Positions 7,188 to 14,396 are shown, counted from the stretch's first letter. The stretch: DNA of 18,549 bases from Thiotrichales bacterium (GCA_014763835.1 JACXUQ010000005.1:1-18549), one strand, 5' to 3'. The notes: generated by a model not told the origin, from the sequence alone. Translations and numbers: made by a program.

Positions 7188-7814
7188 CTATTCCGCCTTA
7201 TGAACGGACAATTTCTGGAAGAACAGCCACTGCAGGGCAATAATCGTGCTGGCCACATTATAACCACCTGCCAGCAAACGTTTTTTGGCCTCTGCAAACG
7301 GCACCTTGAGGATTCTGATGTCTTCATGATCCTCAGGCAAGCCTGCAAAATCGGCTAATCGCGTGCTGTTCACCTCAGCAGCAAACAGATGCAGTATTTC
7401 GTCGCTGCCGCCGGGACTGGGATAAAACTCGCAGATAAACTCGACATCCGTTATCTCAATTCCCGCCTCTTCTATCGCCTCTCTGCGTGCAGCCATCTCA
7501 GGGGTTTCACCGGCATCAATCATGCCGGCAACCGGTTCCAACAACCAGGCCTGTTCATTTTGCTTATGGCGCATGGCACGCGTCAGGGCACCGGCGCGAC
7601 ACTGTTCGATCAACACCACCACTTCACGAGGCAGATCGTACAACAACAGCACCGCAGCTTCACCGCGACCAAAGAGTTCGCGGCGAATGGTATCGGTCCA
7701 ACCGCCCTGATAAAGCGTATGTTTGAATTCGATCAGATCAATCTTAAAAAATCCGTCGTAACCGCTATTGATCGAATCGATTTTAAAGCGCTTGTCATGC
7801 TGCTGTAGTGCCAT
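7188..7814 (-). CDS. nudF: Nudix hydrolase, ADP-ribose pyrophosphatase type
   Basis: This 208-residue cytoplasmic protein is similar in length to E. coli NudF. It should hydrolyse ADP-ribose to AMP and ribose 5-phosphate, clearing a reactive NAD breakdown product. The Nudix box is complete at 97-119: G97, E103, R111, E112, E115, E116 and G118 fit the pattern G-x5-E-x7-R-E-x2-E-E-x-G. A proline (P134 in YPSPGG) lies 15 residues after the box, the position typical of ADP-ribose pyrophosphatases. The N-terminal part (FKHTLYQGGWT, ELFGRGEAAVLLLYD) also fits this subfamily. AGGGA six bases before the ATG supports the start, nine bases after the alr stop. A related sugar-nucleotide substrate cannot be excluded. 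Confidence 0.85.
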   Translation of the reverse strand: MALQQHDKRFKIDSINSGYDGFFKIDLIEFKHTLYQGGWTDTIRRELFGRGEAAVLLLYDLPREVVVLIEQCRAGALTRAMRHKQNEQAWLLEPVAGMIDAGETPEMAARREAIEEAGIEITDVEFICEFYPSPGGSDEILHLFAAEVNSTRLADFAGLPEDHEDIRILKVPFAEAKKRLLAGGYNVASTIIALQWLFFQKLSVHKAE

Positions 7815-7823
7815 CCTGCTTCC

Positions 7824-8897
7824 CTATTGGACTTCGATCATAGGAACGCGCTGCGTGACCCCGCACAACAACTCGTATCCGATGGTACCGGCATAGCGTG
7901 CGACTTCATCCACACTTAATGCCGGCACACCCCATAGAATCGCTTCGTCTCCGATCTGCACCTCGTCAGCATAATCGGTCAGATCAACGCAGATCATGTC
8001 CATCGACACACGTCCGATCAACGGCATGCGCTGTCCACGGATCAGCACCGGCGTCCCCGTTGGCGCGTGACGCGGATAACCGTCACCGTAACCGATGGCG
8101 ACAATGCCCACAAATGTGTCGCGTTCAGCCTGCCAAGTATTGCCATAACCGACATACTCTCCCTGCTTAACCCATTTCAAGGCAGTGATTTCCGATACCA
8201 ACTTCATAACCGGTTGCAACACCGGCTCGCACGTTTCGCACCCGCCGGCACCATACAGCATAATCCCCGGCCGCACCCAATCGTAGTGCGAAGCCGGGTA
8301 ATTCTGCAACCCGGCAGAATTGGAAATACTCTTCGGAAAATCATAGGATTGAGTGGCATTATTGAAGCAGCTTAACTGCTTGTGAGTAAATACCGCCGAT
8401 TCGTCTGCCGATGCAAAATGCGACATCACATGCAATTGAAACGCCTTGCCGGTCGATTGCAAACGCTCTATCACTTGCGGCAAATCTTGAGGGTCGAATC
8501 CCAGACGGTGCATCCCGGTATCGATCTTGATCCAAACATTCAGGGACGACTGACCTGGCGCATCCAATAGCCACTCCACCTGATGCCAGGCGTGCACCAC
8601 CAAATCCAAACGATGCTGATGCACCAGCGGGATTTCCGCCGAACTGAACAGACCTTCCAGTAGCAGAATGCGGTGCAAAAACCCCTTCTGGCGCAACACG
8701 ATGGCCTCGTCAATCGAGGCGACGCCAAAGCCGTCTGCGGCGCTGAACTGGTGCGCAACACGCGTGACACCATGACCGTATCCATTGGCTTTTAATACCG
8801 CCAAAATCTTGGAATGCGGTGCCAGGGATTTAACCACCTGCAAATTGTGACGCAAAGCAGGCAAATGAATATACGCTTTAGCGGGACGGTACATCAT
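7824..8897 (-). CDS. alr: Alanine racemase
   Basis: This PLP-dependent enzyme interconverts L- and D-alanine and supplies D-alanine for peptidoglycan. At 357 residues it is close to E. coli Alr. The PLP lysine is K36 in AVLKANGYGHG and the second catalytic base is Y251 in VGYGNTW. RPGIMLYG and GRVSMDM are also typical. The frame is open up to 8948 with an alternative start, but the ATGs at 8897 and 8894 place the conserved Tyr-Ile and lysine region correctly and avoid overlap with dnaB. No good ribosome-binding site precedes them; GAGG is too far upstream. The dnaB stop is only seven bases away, so coupled translation is likely. The dnaB-alr order is common in gammaproteobacteria. Confidence 0.95.
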   Translation of the reverse strand: MMYRPAKAYIHLPALRHNLQVVKSLAPHSKILAVLKANGYGHGVTRVAHQFSAADGFGVASIDEAIVLRQKGFLHRILLLEGLFSSAEIPLVHQHRLDLVVHAWHQVEWLLDAPGQSSLNVWIKIDTGMHRLGFDPQDLPQVIERLQSTGKAFQLHVMSHFASADESAVFTHKQLSCFNNATQSYDFPKSISNSAGLQNYPASHYDWVRPGIMLYGAGGCETCEPVLQPVMKLVSEITALKWVKQGEYVGYGNTWQAERDTFVGIVAIGYGDGYPRHAPTGTPVLIRGQRMPLIGRVSMDMICVDLTDYADEVQIGDEAILWGVPALSVDEVARYAGTIGYELLCGVTQRVPMIEVQ

Positions 8898-8904
8898 ACA
8901 GGGT

Positions 8905-10368
8905 TCAGTACTGCGCCTCTTCCGGCACATAGGCCGCATGGTTTTCAAAACGGGTATATTCGCCGATAAAGGTCAGGCGTACCGTACCCAAGGCACCGTT
9001 ACGGTGTTTACCGAGGATGATTTCGGCAATGCCCTTGTCTTCCGATTCCTTGTTATAAACTTCGTCGCGGTAGATGAAAATAATCAGGTCGGCATCCTGC
9101 TCGATCGCACCCGATTCACGCAAGTCGGACATCACCGGACGCTTGTTGGGACGCTGCTCCAAACTGCGGTTGAGCTGCGACAGTGCAATCACCGGAATTT
9201 CCAACTCCTTGGCCAACGCTTTCAGGCCGCGGGAAATCTCGGAAATCTCGTTAACCCGGTTTTCCGCCCCTGCGGAACCGCGCATCAACTGCAAGTAATC
9301 CACCACAATCAGCCCCAGTCCGGTGACTTTCGACTCGGGATTTTCGACGCCCGCCTCAATCGCCTCTTTGCGCTGTAAGTCGCGCACGTCCTTGTCGATA
9401 CGACGGGCACGGGCACGCAAATCGCTGATCATCAATGCCGGCGTATCATCGATATACACCTTGGCCTGCGACAGAATCTGAATCGCTTTGTTTAGTTTGG
9501 GCCAGTCGTCATTGCTGAGCTTGCCGGTACGCATGCGCCCGGCATCAATGCGGCCGATGGAGCTGATCATACGCATCGCCAGCGACTCGCCTGGCATCTC
9601 CATACTGAACACCGCCACCGGCGTGCCGTTTTTGGTGGCGATATTCTCGGCCATGTTCATCGAGAAGGTGGTTTTACCCATCGACGGACGGCCGGCAACA
9701 ATAATCAGGTCGCCCTTTTGCAAACCGGACGTAATTTCGTCGAATTCCGTCAAATGGGTCGCTTGGCCGGTAATGGTGCCTTCGGTATTGAAAAGCTCGT
9801 CGATCTTGTTGATCGCCGCTTCCAGCAGCATATCCATAGTCTTGTATTGACGTTGCTTACCTTCGCCGTGTTCGGCGATTGCCATGATCTTGGATTCGGC
9901 CAGATCGAGCACCTCGCGAATATCCTTGCCTTGCGGAAAATACGCGGTTTCGGCCACCTCGTTGCTGGCCTGAATCAGATTACGCAAAATCGCCTTGTCG
10001 CGCACAATCTGCGCGTAATAGAGAATATTGGCCGCGCCCGGCGTGTTTTTAACCAGGTCTGCTAGATAGGCTTTGTCACCGGCCAATTCCAATTGGCCTG
10101 TCGAGGATAGATATTCGACCAAGGTAACAAGATCGCACGGACGGTTATTGCGGTTTAATTCGACGATAGCGGAGAAGATCGCCTTATGCTGCTGGGTGTA
10201 AAAATCTGTTTGGTTGACGATCACAGAAACATCTTCAAACGCGTCTTTGGCCAACATCAGGCCACCAATCACGGACTGTTCTGCTTCTATCGAATGTGGC
10301 GGCACCTTGAACGACATCTCAGCCGTCTGACCGGTTGGCGCAATAGACTTAACATTACTGGAACTCAT
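8905..10368 (-). CDS. dnaB: Replicative DNA helicase DnaB
   Basis: This 487-residue hexameric ATPase unwinds DNA at the replication fork. The N-terminal domain (about 20-125) begins with VPPHSIEAEQSVIGGLML, the classic DnaB start. The RecA-like C-terminal domain has Walker A at 226-233 (GRPSMGKT), a Walker B strand with D357 (LIVVDYLQLM), the SQLNRSLEQRP stretch and LGKHRNG near the end. It is somewhat longer than E. coli DnaB, mainly because of about 20 extra residues at about 326-349, between ARARRID and LGLIVVDYLQL. No intein motif is seen. The ATG at 10368 has only a weak ribosome-binding site; M18 is a less likely internal start. It is probably the first gene of the operon that continues through alr. 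Confidence 0.97.
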   Translation of the reverse strand: MSSSNVKSIAPTGQTAEMSFKVPPHSIEAEQSVIGGLMLAKDAFEDVSVIVNQTDFYTQQHKAIFSAIVELNRNNRPCDLVTLVEYLSSTGQLELAGDKAYLADLVKNTPGAANILYYAQIVRDKAILRNLIQASNEVAETAYFPQGKDIREVLDLAESKIMAIAEHGEGKQRQYKTMDMLLEAAINKIDELFNTEGTITGQATHLTEFDEITSGLQKGDLIIVAGRPSMGKTTFSMNMAENIATKNGTPVAVFSMEMPGESLAMRMISSIGRIDAGRMRTGKLSNDDWPKLNKAIQILSQAKVYIDDTPALMISDLRARARRIDKDVRDLQRKEAIEAGVENPESKVTGLGLIVVDYLQLMRGSAGAENRVNEISEISRGLKALAKELEIPVIALSQLNRSLEQRPNKRPVMSDLRESGAIEQDADLIIFIYRDEVYNKESEDKGIAEIILGKHRNGALGTVRLTFIGEYTRFENHAAYVPEEAQY

Positions 10369-10407
10369 GACAATAACAAAGACTCATCCACAAAACAATG
10401 AGGGATT

Positions 10408-10436
10408 ATTATAGCGGAATATAAACGTGGATTGCG
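10408..10436 (-). promoter_or_regulatory. Candidate dnaB promoter
   Basis: Read on the minus strand, a perfect TATAAT sits at 10408-10413, about 40 bases before the dnaB start and well placed for a short leader. The -35 region at 17-base spacing (CGCAAT) is poor, so this may need an activator or be modest in strength. It lies after the rplI terminator, as needed for a separate dnaB transcript. Confidence 0.4.
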
Positions 10437-10549
10437 CTTATTGAATCAAGGCTTTTGAATAGGCTTATTTAGATAACAAGCACTGAAATTTGCGTTTTTC
10501 GACCGGAAAAAACTCAACAGGCCGGGTATATCACCCGAACAACAGACAT

Positions 10550-10590
10550 AAAAAAAGCGGTGACTTATAAATATAAAGTGCACCGCTTTT
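10550..10590 (-). terminator. Intrinsic terminator after rplI
   Basis: The arms 10553-10562 and 10581-10590 form a 10-base-pair stem (AAAAGCGGTG with CACCGCTTTT). The inner ACTT / AAGT can extend it past a one-base bulge. On the minus strand it ends in seven T (complement of 10550-10556). It lies 28 bases after the rplI stop and closes the rpsF-rplI operon. Confidence 0.85.
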
Positions 10591-10617
10591 GGCATACAAG
10601 GGTAGCGCGCTTAAGAA

Positions 10618-11070
10618 TTAAGCTTGTACACCTTTCACTTCAACCGTGATTGAAGCTACGACATCAGTGTGTAGCTGCACGTCGATTTCGTAAGTACCGA
10701 TGTGGCGCAAAGCACCTTCTGGCATACGTACATTGCGACGCTCAACTTCAAAACCTGCTGCTGCCAATGCATCAGCGATGTCTTGTGTACCCACTGAACC
10801 GAACAGTTTACCTTCATCACCGGCAACAGATTCGATAGTGATCACTTGACCATTCAGGTTTTCGTAAACGCCTTGAGCCACAGCCAATTGAGCGGCTGCC
10901 GCTTTTTCAAGCTCGGCACGCATTGCATCAAATTGTGCTACGTTCTCTTTTGTTGCTGGCTTCGCTTTACCCTGTGGAATCAGGAAGTTACGCGCATAAC
11001 CAGCTTTAACTGAAACTTGGTCACCCAACGTGCCCAGGTTTTGTACTTTTTCAAGCAGAATAACATTCAT
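10618..11070 (-). CDS. rplI: Ribosomal protein bL9
   Basis: This 150-residue protein of the large ribosomal subunit has the bL9 shape: a small N-terminal RNA-binding domain (MNVILLEKVQNLGTLGD, then VSVKAGYARNFLIPQGKA), a long connecting helix (about 41-75) rich in Ala and Glu, and a C-terminal rRNA-binding domain containing GKLFGSVGTQDI. Length matches the family. A GAGG ribosome-binding site precedes the ATG. It follows the membrane-protein gene by 18 bases and is the last gene of the rpsF operon. Confidence 0.97.
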   Translation of the reverse strand: MNVILLEKVQNLGTLGDQVSVKAGYARNFLIPQGKAKPATKENVAQFDAMRAELEKAAAAQLAVAQGVYENLNGQVITIESVAGDEGKLFGSVGTQDIADALAAAGFEVERRNVRMPEGALRHIGTYEIDVQLHTDVVASITVEVKGVQA

Positions 11071-11088
11071 GGTTAAAACCTCTTCATT

Positions 11089-11979
11089 TTATTCTTGCTC
11101 CCATCGGCTTCTCAAATCGACCCAAATGTCGACCAAACCGATGGTTGCGAGTATCAGCATAGCTTGAGGGAACAGAAATAACAGCACATAGAGTGTCACC
11201 AACCATGCCTTGTGAAGCTGCTTAATGGCCACCGTCTGGTGTGCAATTGCCAAGCCTTGAAACATCAGGCCTGCAATCAATACCCCCGACAGATCGTAGA
11301 TGATTCCCGATTCATGCCCCAAGACCAACCCGGCCAGTGCCAAAACAATGGCAACATAAGCGGTTGACCTGGACAGTCTCAGCTGGAAAAAATCCGCCTG
11401 AAACTGTCCCGCATGGTATAGAGCCCCTTGCCACCAGCGTCCCAATACCAAAATGGAAAACCATAATGCCACGGCAAACATCGCCAACAACATGGTCACC
11501 ATTTGGCTCAACGCCTTGATGGCATCGGCGTCATACGTTACGCCTGAAGCTTCTAAAATCGGTTTGACCTGTTCATTGAACAGGCCCATCCACCAGTCTG
11601 CCGGTGACGACACCAAAAGGTGTAAAAGCACCACTGCACCGCCAGCCAACAACATTGCCAATTGCAACGCCAATGCCAGCGAATTGGTGTTTCGCAACAC
11701 CATCGCCATCAGCCAAATGGGCAACATATATTCAGCCACAGCAATCATGGCCGGAAGCACTGTTCCGGACATCATCACCGTGAGTGCCACATTGGCTGAC
11801 ACACTCCACAGGAGGATTTTAAAGCCATCAGTTACGCCAACGCGTAACGTAACCAAGGCAATGATTGCACCGACCAGCAAGCCAAACGGGGCAATCCATA
11901 CACTCAACGCTGAAAAAAGAATCGCTGCAATCAGGGCCTGCATCGGCCCTTTCATGACATAATTCGCGATTCCCAGCAT
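11089..11979 (-). CDS. DUF2232-like polytopic membrane protein
   Basis: This 296-residue, very hydrophobic inner-membrane protein has about eight predicted helices and a central polar loop (about 125-155, containing SSPADWWMGLFNEQ). It has the size and composition of the DUF2232 / YybS-like proteins that in several gammaproteobacteria sit between rpsR and rplI. No catalytic residues are evident and the function is unknown. AGGT is suitably spaced before the ATG at 11979. Gaps to rpsR (31 bases) and rplI (18 bases) place it inside the ribosomal protein operon. Family assignment is by position and character rather than by a specific motif. Confidence 0.65.
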   Translation of the reverse strand: MLGIANYVMKGPMQALIAAILFSALSVWIAPFGLLVGAIIALVTLRVGVTDGFKILLWSVSANVALTVMMSGTVLPAMIAVAEYMLPIWLMAMVLRNTNSLALALQLAMLLAGGAVVLLHLLVSSPADWWMGLFNEQVKPILEASGVTYDADAIKALSQMVTMLLAMFAVALWFSILVLGRWWQGALYHAGQFQADFFQLRLSRSTAYVAIVLALAGLVLGHESGIIYDLSGVLIAGLMFQGLAIAHQTVAIKQLHKAWLVTLYVLLFLFPQAMLILATIGLVDIWVDLRSRWEQE

Positions 11980-12010
11980 GCGCTACCTACTTATTTCTGA
12001 TTCTTCAAAA

Positions 12011-12238
12011 TTATTTGTGTTGATCAGTGTAAGGCAACAAAGCGATGTAACGAGCACGCTTGATTGCTGCTGCCAATTGGCGCTGATACTTAGCACTTGT
12101 TCCAGTAATACGGCTAGGAACGATTTTGCCAGTCTCAGTAATATAAGATTTCAAAGTATCCAGATCTTTGTAATCGATCTCTTTAACGCCTTCTACAGTA
12201 AAACGACAGAATTTTTTTCTTCCAAAGCTGCGAGCCAT
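12011..12238 (-). CDS. rpsR: Ribosomal protein bS18
   Basis: This 75-residue small-subunit protein has the family's standard length. It contains the core KSYITETGKIVPSRITG and the basic helix YQRQLAAAIKRARYIALLPYT. bS18 binds 16S rRNA as a heterodimer with bS6, encoded immediately upstream with a gap of only three bases. A GGAG ribosome-binding site lies at the intergenic junction. The N-terminal FCRF keeps a cysteine that in some S18 proteins belongs to a zinc site, but the full set of ligands is not visible. Confidence 0.97.
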   Translation of the reverse strand: MARSFGRKKFCRFTVEGVKEIDYKDLDTLKSYITETGKIVPSRITGTSAKYQRQLAAAIKRARYIALLPYTDQHK

Positions 12239-12241
12239 TTT

Positions 12242-12574
12242 TTACTCCTTAGAATCTTTTTTACCAACCATAACAGAAGGCGTTGTAACCGCTTCTTTAC
12301 GTTTGATAAACATGCTGCGAAGAACTGCATCGTTGTAGTAAAAAGCGTTTTCCAACTCATCCAGTGCTTCTTGAGTACACTCGATGTTCATTAGAACGTA
12401 GTGCGCTTTGTGAACCTTATTGATAAGGTAAGCTAGTTGACGGCGACCCCAGTCTTCCAGACGGTGAATTTGACCACCTGATTGCTCGATAATCGCGCGG
12501 TAACGCTCTAGCATTGCAGGAACCTGTTCAGACTGATCAGGGTGCACTAGAAATACGACTTCGTAATGACGCAT
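12242..12574 (-). CDS. rpsF: Ribosomal protein bS6
   Basis: This 110-residue small-subunit protein has the S6 ferredoxin-like fold: MRHYEVVFLVHPDQSEQVP at the start, EDWGRRQLAYLINKVHKAHYVLMNIE in the middle, and LRSMFIKRKEA near the end. It is shorter than E. coli S6 because it lacks the long acidic tail. GGAG seven bases before the ATG is a strong ribosome-binding site. It is the first gene of the operon rpsF-rpsR-membrane protein-rplI; no priB gene is present between rpsF and rpsR, unlike in E. coli. A near-consensus promoter lies about 100 bases upstream. Confidence 0.97.
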   Translation of the reverse strand: MRHYEVVFLVHPDQSEQVPAMLERYRAIIEQSGGQIHRLEDWGRRQLAYLINKVHKAHYVLMNIECTQEALDELENAFYYNDAVLRSMFIKRKEAVTTPSVMVGKKDSKE

Positions 12575-12602
12575 TCATATTCTCCTTATGGATTATAAAA
12601 CA

Positions 12603-12642
12603 GTCTCCCTTCAAGCCAGCATGACCCGACCTGCGGTGAGAC
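12603..12642 (-). promoter_or_regulatory. Possible structured leader of rpsF mRNA
   Basis: In the roughly 95-base rpsF leader, GTCTC (complement of 12638-12642) can pair with GAGAC (complement of 12603-12607), enclosing a segment that begins ACCGCAGG. Many bacteria regulate rpsF through an S6:S18-binding leader hairpin carrying an unpaired CCG. A CCG next to the stem is present here, but I cannot show that the full motif is formed. Confidence 0.3.
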
Positions 12643-12676
12643 AAGGAAATTCAAACACTGAGTTTGAAAGGCGCGA

Positions 12677-12705
12677 ATTATAACCTAAATAATCCGCGCA
12701 TTCAA
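12677..12705 (-). promoter_or_regulatory. Near-consensus sigma-70 promoter of rpsF operon
   Basis: On the minus strand, -35 TTGAAT (12700-12705), a 17-base spacer and -10 TATAAT (12677-12682) form a strong vegetative promoter. The expected transcription start is near 12670. The leader starts with a possible 7-base-pair hairpin (arms 12662-12668 and 12650-12656). This fits high constitutive expression of ribosomal proteins. Confidence 0.8.
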
Positions 12706-12745
12706 ACACTTATTCCCACTAAAACAACTCGGGTGAGGTGCACAC

Positions 12746-13456
12746 TCAAACCAGGCTTTGATTAATACTCTTCAAAACCGCCAAAGGCTCCGCAGCCTGA
12801 GTGATCGGACGCCCCACCACCAAATAGTGCGAACCGGCCTGCATTGCCTCTTTTGGCGTCATAATGCGCTTCTGATCATTTACATCACTACCCGCCGGAC
12901 GGATACCCGGTGTGACCAGGCAAAACTCAGAGCCTAACAAGTCACGCAAGTCGGCCGCTTCTTGTGCCGAACAGACCACGCCATCCAAGCCGGAATCCTT
13001 CGCCAACTGCGCGAGCCGCAACACATTCTCTTTAGGCGAGCCGGGCAACCCGATTTCCGCCAAGTCCGCCTGCTCCATACTGGTCAATACCGTCACCGCA
13101 ATCAACAGCGGCTTTCTCGGCAACTCCAGCTCCTGCAACGCCTGCTGTGCAGCCTGCATCATCTTTCGCCCGCCCAATGCATGGACATTCACCATCCAAA
13201 CACCCATACGCGCTGCCGCCTGCACCGCTTTGGCCACCGTATTCGGGATATCATGATATTTCAGGTCCAAAAATACATCAAAACCCTTGGCAATCAAACG
13301 CTTGACAAAATCCGGCCCTGCCACCGCAAACAACTCTTTACCCACCTTTAAACGACATGCTTGAGGTGATAGAGTGGCCACAAAACCCAATGCCGACTGT
13401 GCGTCAGCAAAATCCAACGCGACCAATACCTTGGGATCGACTGCTTGATCAACCAT
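12746..13456 (-). CDS. pyrF: Orotidine 5'-phosphate decarboxylase
   Basis: This 236-residue TIM-barrel enzyme decarboxylates OMP to UMP, the last step of de novo pyrimidine synthesis. LVALDFADA supplies an early aspartate; the catalytic cluster is D64, K66 and D69 in DLKYHDIPNT. VTPGIRP and the phosphate-binding YLVVGRPIT are near the end. Length matches E. coli PyrF. It starts 22 bases after lapA and probably shares its transcript. In E. coli lapB lies between these two genes; here it does not. Confidence 0.97.
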   Translation of the reverse strand: MVDQAVDPKVLVALDFADAQSALGFVATLSPQACRLKVGKELFAVAGPDFVKRLIAKGFDVFLDLKYHDIPNTVAKAVQAAARMGVWMVNVHALGGRKMMQAAQQALQELELPRKPLLIAVTVLTSMEQADLAEIGLPGSPKENVLRLAQLAKDSGLDGVVCSAQEAADLRDLLGSEFCLVTPGIRPAGSDVNDQKRIMTPKEAMQAGSHYLVVGRPITQAAEPLAVLKSINQSLV

Positions 13457-13478
13457 TTTTACTCCACTTCCGTTTTAC

Positions 13479-13814
13479 TTAACTTTCTTTCTGAATCAAG
13501 GCACTGCGATTCTTTTCTAAAGTCGTCAATGCACTTACATGGGACTTTTTAAGCTGTAACACTTCATCCATCAATTTTTGATTATCACGCTTCTGCTTAA
13601 GCAACCGCCATTTCATACGGGTTAACTGCACCACCATTAGCCCAGCACCCAGCAACATACCCGCAATAAACAGCGCCGCCATAACCACACTCAATGGCAA
13701 AGTCCATTGAAACCACAATAGATCGATAGTAACCGACTGCGGATTCAAGACGCCAAGCGTCACACCCGCAATCAGAAATACCGCAGTTAATGACAAAGAT
13801 AGGATTTTCAGCAT
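13479..13814 (-). CDS. lapA: LapA-family (DUF1049) membrane protein
   Basis: This 111-residue inner-membrane protein has two helices (about 5-23 and 41-63) joined by the conserved loop NPQSVTIDLLWFQWTLPLSV, followed by a basic cytoplasmic coiled coil (about 66-100). This is the LapA / YciS layout. In E. coli LapA works with LapB to control LPS assembly by regulating LpxC turnover. The ihfB-lapA-pyrF neighbourhood supports the call. It has only a weak ribosome-binding site. A TATAAT lies upstream at about 13845-13850 on the minus strand, without a good -35; transcription must start there or read through the ihfB terminator. Confidence 0.85.
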   Translation of the reverse strand: MLKILSLSLTAVFLIAGVTLGVLNPQSVTIDLLWFQWTLPLSVVMAALFIAGMLLGAGLMVVQLTRMKWRLLKQKRDNQKLMDEVLQLKKSHVSALTTLEKNRSALIQKES

Positions 13815-13863
13815 ATCGATAAACTACCGTCTGAGAAATAAGGGAAAATTATAGAGAATAAAT

Positions 13864-13897
13864 AAAAAAGGGGCCACGCAATGGTGGCCCCTTTTTT
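13864..13897 (-). terminator. Strong intrinsic terminator after ihfB
   Basis: A perfect 14-base-pair stem (13864-13877 with 13884-13897) has a 6-base loop. It is GC-rich inside (GGGGCCAC) and has six A / six T at its base, so T-runs are present on either strand. It begins three bases after the ihfB stop and separates ihfB from lapA. Confidence 0.9.
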
Positions 13898-13899
13898 AT

Positions 13900-14205
13900 T
13901 TAGCCTATGATATCAGTTGTATCTTTCGAAGCATCCACTCGCTCCCGTAAAGACTTTCCGGGTTTAAAATGCGGTACACGCTTGTCTGACAACTTAACCG
14001 TTTCACCCGTTTTCGGGTTGCGGCCAATTCTCGCCTTTCTATGATGCAAACTAAAACTCCCGAAACCGCGAATTTCGATGCGCTCACCTTGTGACAAGGT
14101 ATTAATCATAGAATCAAGAATCTTATTTACTGCAATTTCAACATCTTTTTGACTAAATTGAGTCTGCTTTCTTGCAATAATTTCAATAAGCTCTGACTTG
14201 GTCAT
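13900..14205 (-). CDS. ihfB: Integration host factor subunit beta
   Basis: This 101-residue DNA-bending protein pairs with IhfA. It shows the HU/IHF fold: MTKSELIEIIARKQ, then GERIEIRGFGSFSLHHRKAR, GRNPKTGE and VPHFKPGKSLRERV. P64 in the beta arm is the residue that intercalates into DNA. MTKSELIE and the position after rpsA identify it as the beta subunit rather than alpha or HU. It is about seven residues longer than E. coli IhfB because of an acidic tail. It follows rpsA by about 190 bases, a classic gammaproteobacterial order. Confidence 0.96.
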   Translation of the reverse strand: MTKSELIEIIARKQTQFSQKDVEIAVNKILDSMINTLSQGERIEIRGFGSFSLHHRKARIGRNPKTGETVKLSDKRVPHFKPGKSLRERVDASKDTTDIIG

Positions 14206-14233
14206 ATAACAATGCTCTTATAATCTTATTTTT

Positions 14234-14256
14234 CTCAAAATAGAGTGCTCAAAATA
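14234..14256. repeat. Tandem 9-base direct repeat upstream of ihfB
   Basis: CTCAAAATA occurs at 14234-14242 and again at 14248-14256, with a period of 14 bases, 29 bases before the ihfB start. A possible ihfB promoter overlaps it: on the minus strand, TTGAGC with TAAGAT at 18-base spacing, or a TATAAG further down. The repeat could be a binding site for a dimer or for IHF itself. This is inferred from position. Confidence 0.4.
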
Positions 14257-14260
14257 AAAT

Positions 14261-14313
14261 TGGCCGCACCGGTACTACTCAGCACCCAAACACAACAATG
14301 TGAAATGCGGCCA
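14261..14313 (-). terminator. Long inverted repeat in rpsA-ihfB gap
   Basis: TGGCCGCA (14261-14268) and TGCGGCCA (14306-14313) are perfect complements, 37 bases apart. A mini-hairpin, CACA-ACAA-TGTG, lies between them. On the minus strand the outer stem is followed by ATTTTATTTT, so it could terminate rpsA transcription. The large loop makes it weaker than the other terminators here. Confidence 0.4.
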
Positions 14314-14363
14314 GAAAGACCAAATGAATGACTCTGAGCTCACTTAAAAACCCGAATCATAAC

Positions 14364-14389
14364 GCAGCCCCGGCGAATACCGGAGCCGC
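14364..14389 (-). terminator. GC-rich hairpin just after rpsA
   Basis: The arms 14364-14373 and 14380-14389 pair over 10 bases on the minus strand, with two G-U pairs and a 6-base loop, starting seven bases after the rpsA stop. No T-run follows directly; the nearest run of five T is about a dozen bases on. It may protect the mRNA end or cause termination together with the inverted repeat further on. Confidence 0.4.
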
Positions 14390-14396
14390 GGTCAGA

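Noticed and set aside
8898..8948. Longer alr frame starting at 8948
   Set aside because: It overlaps the end of dnaB and adds residues before the usual Alr start; the ATG pair at 8894-8897 fits better.
10523..10537. Small inverted repeat CGGGT / ACCCG upstream of dnaB
   Set aside because: Only five base pairs and no clear relation to the candidate promoter; could be chance.
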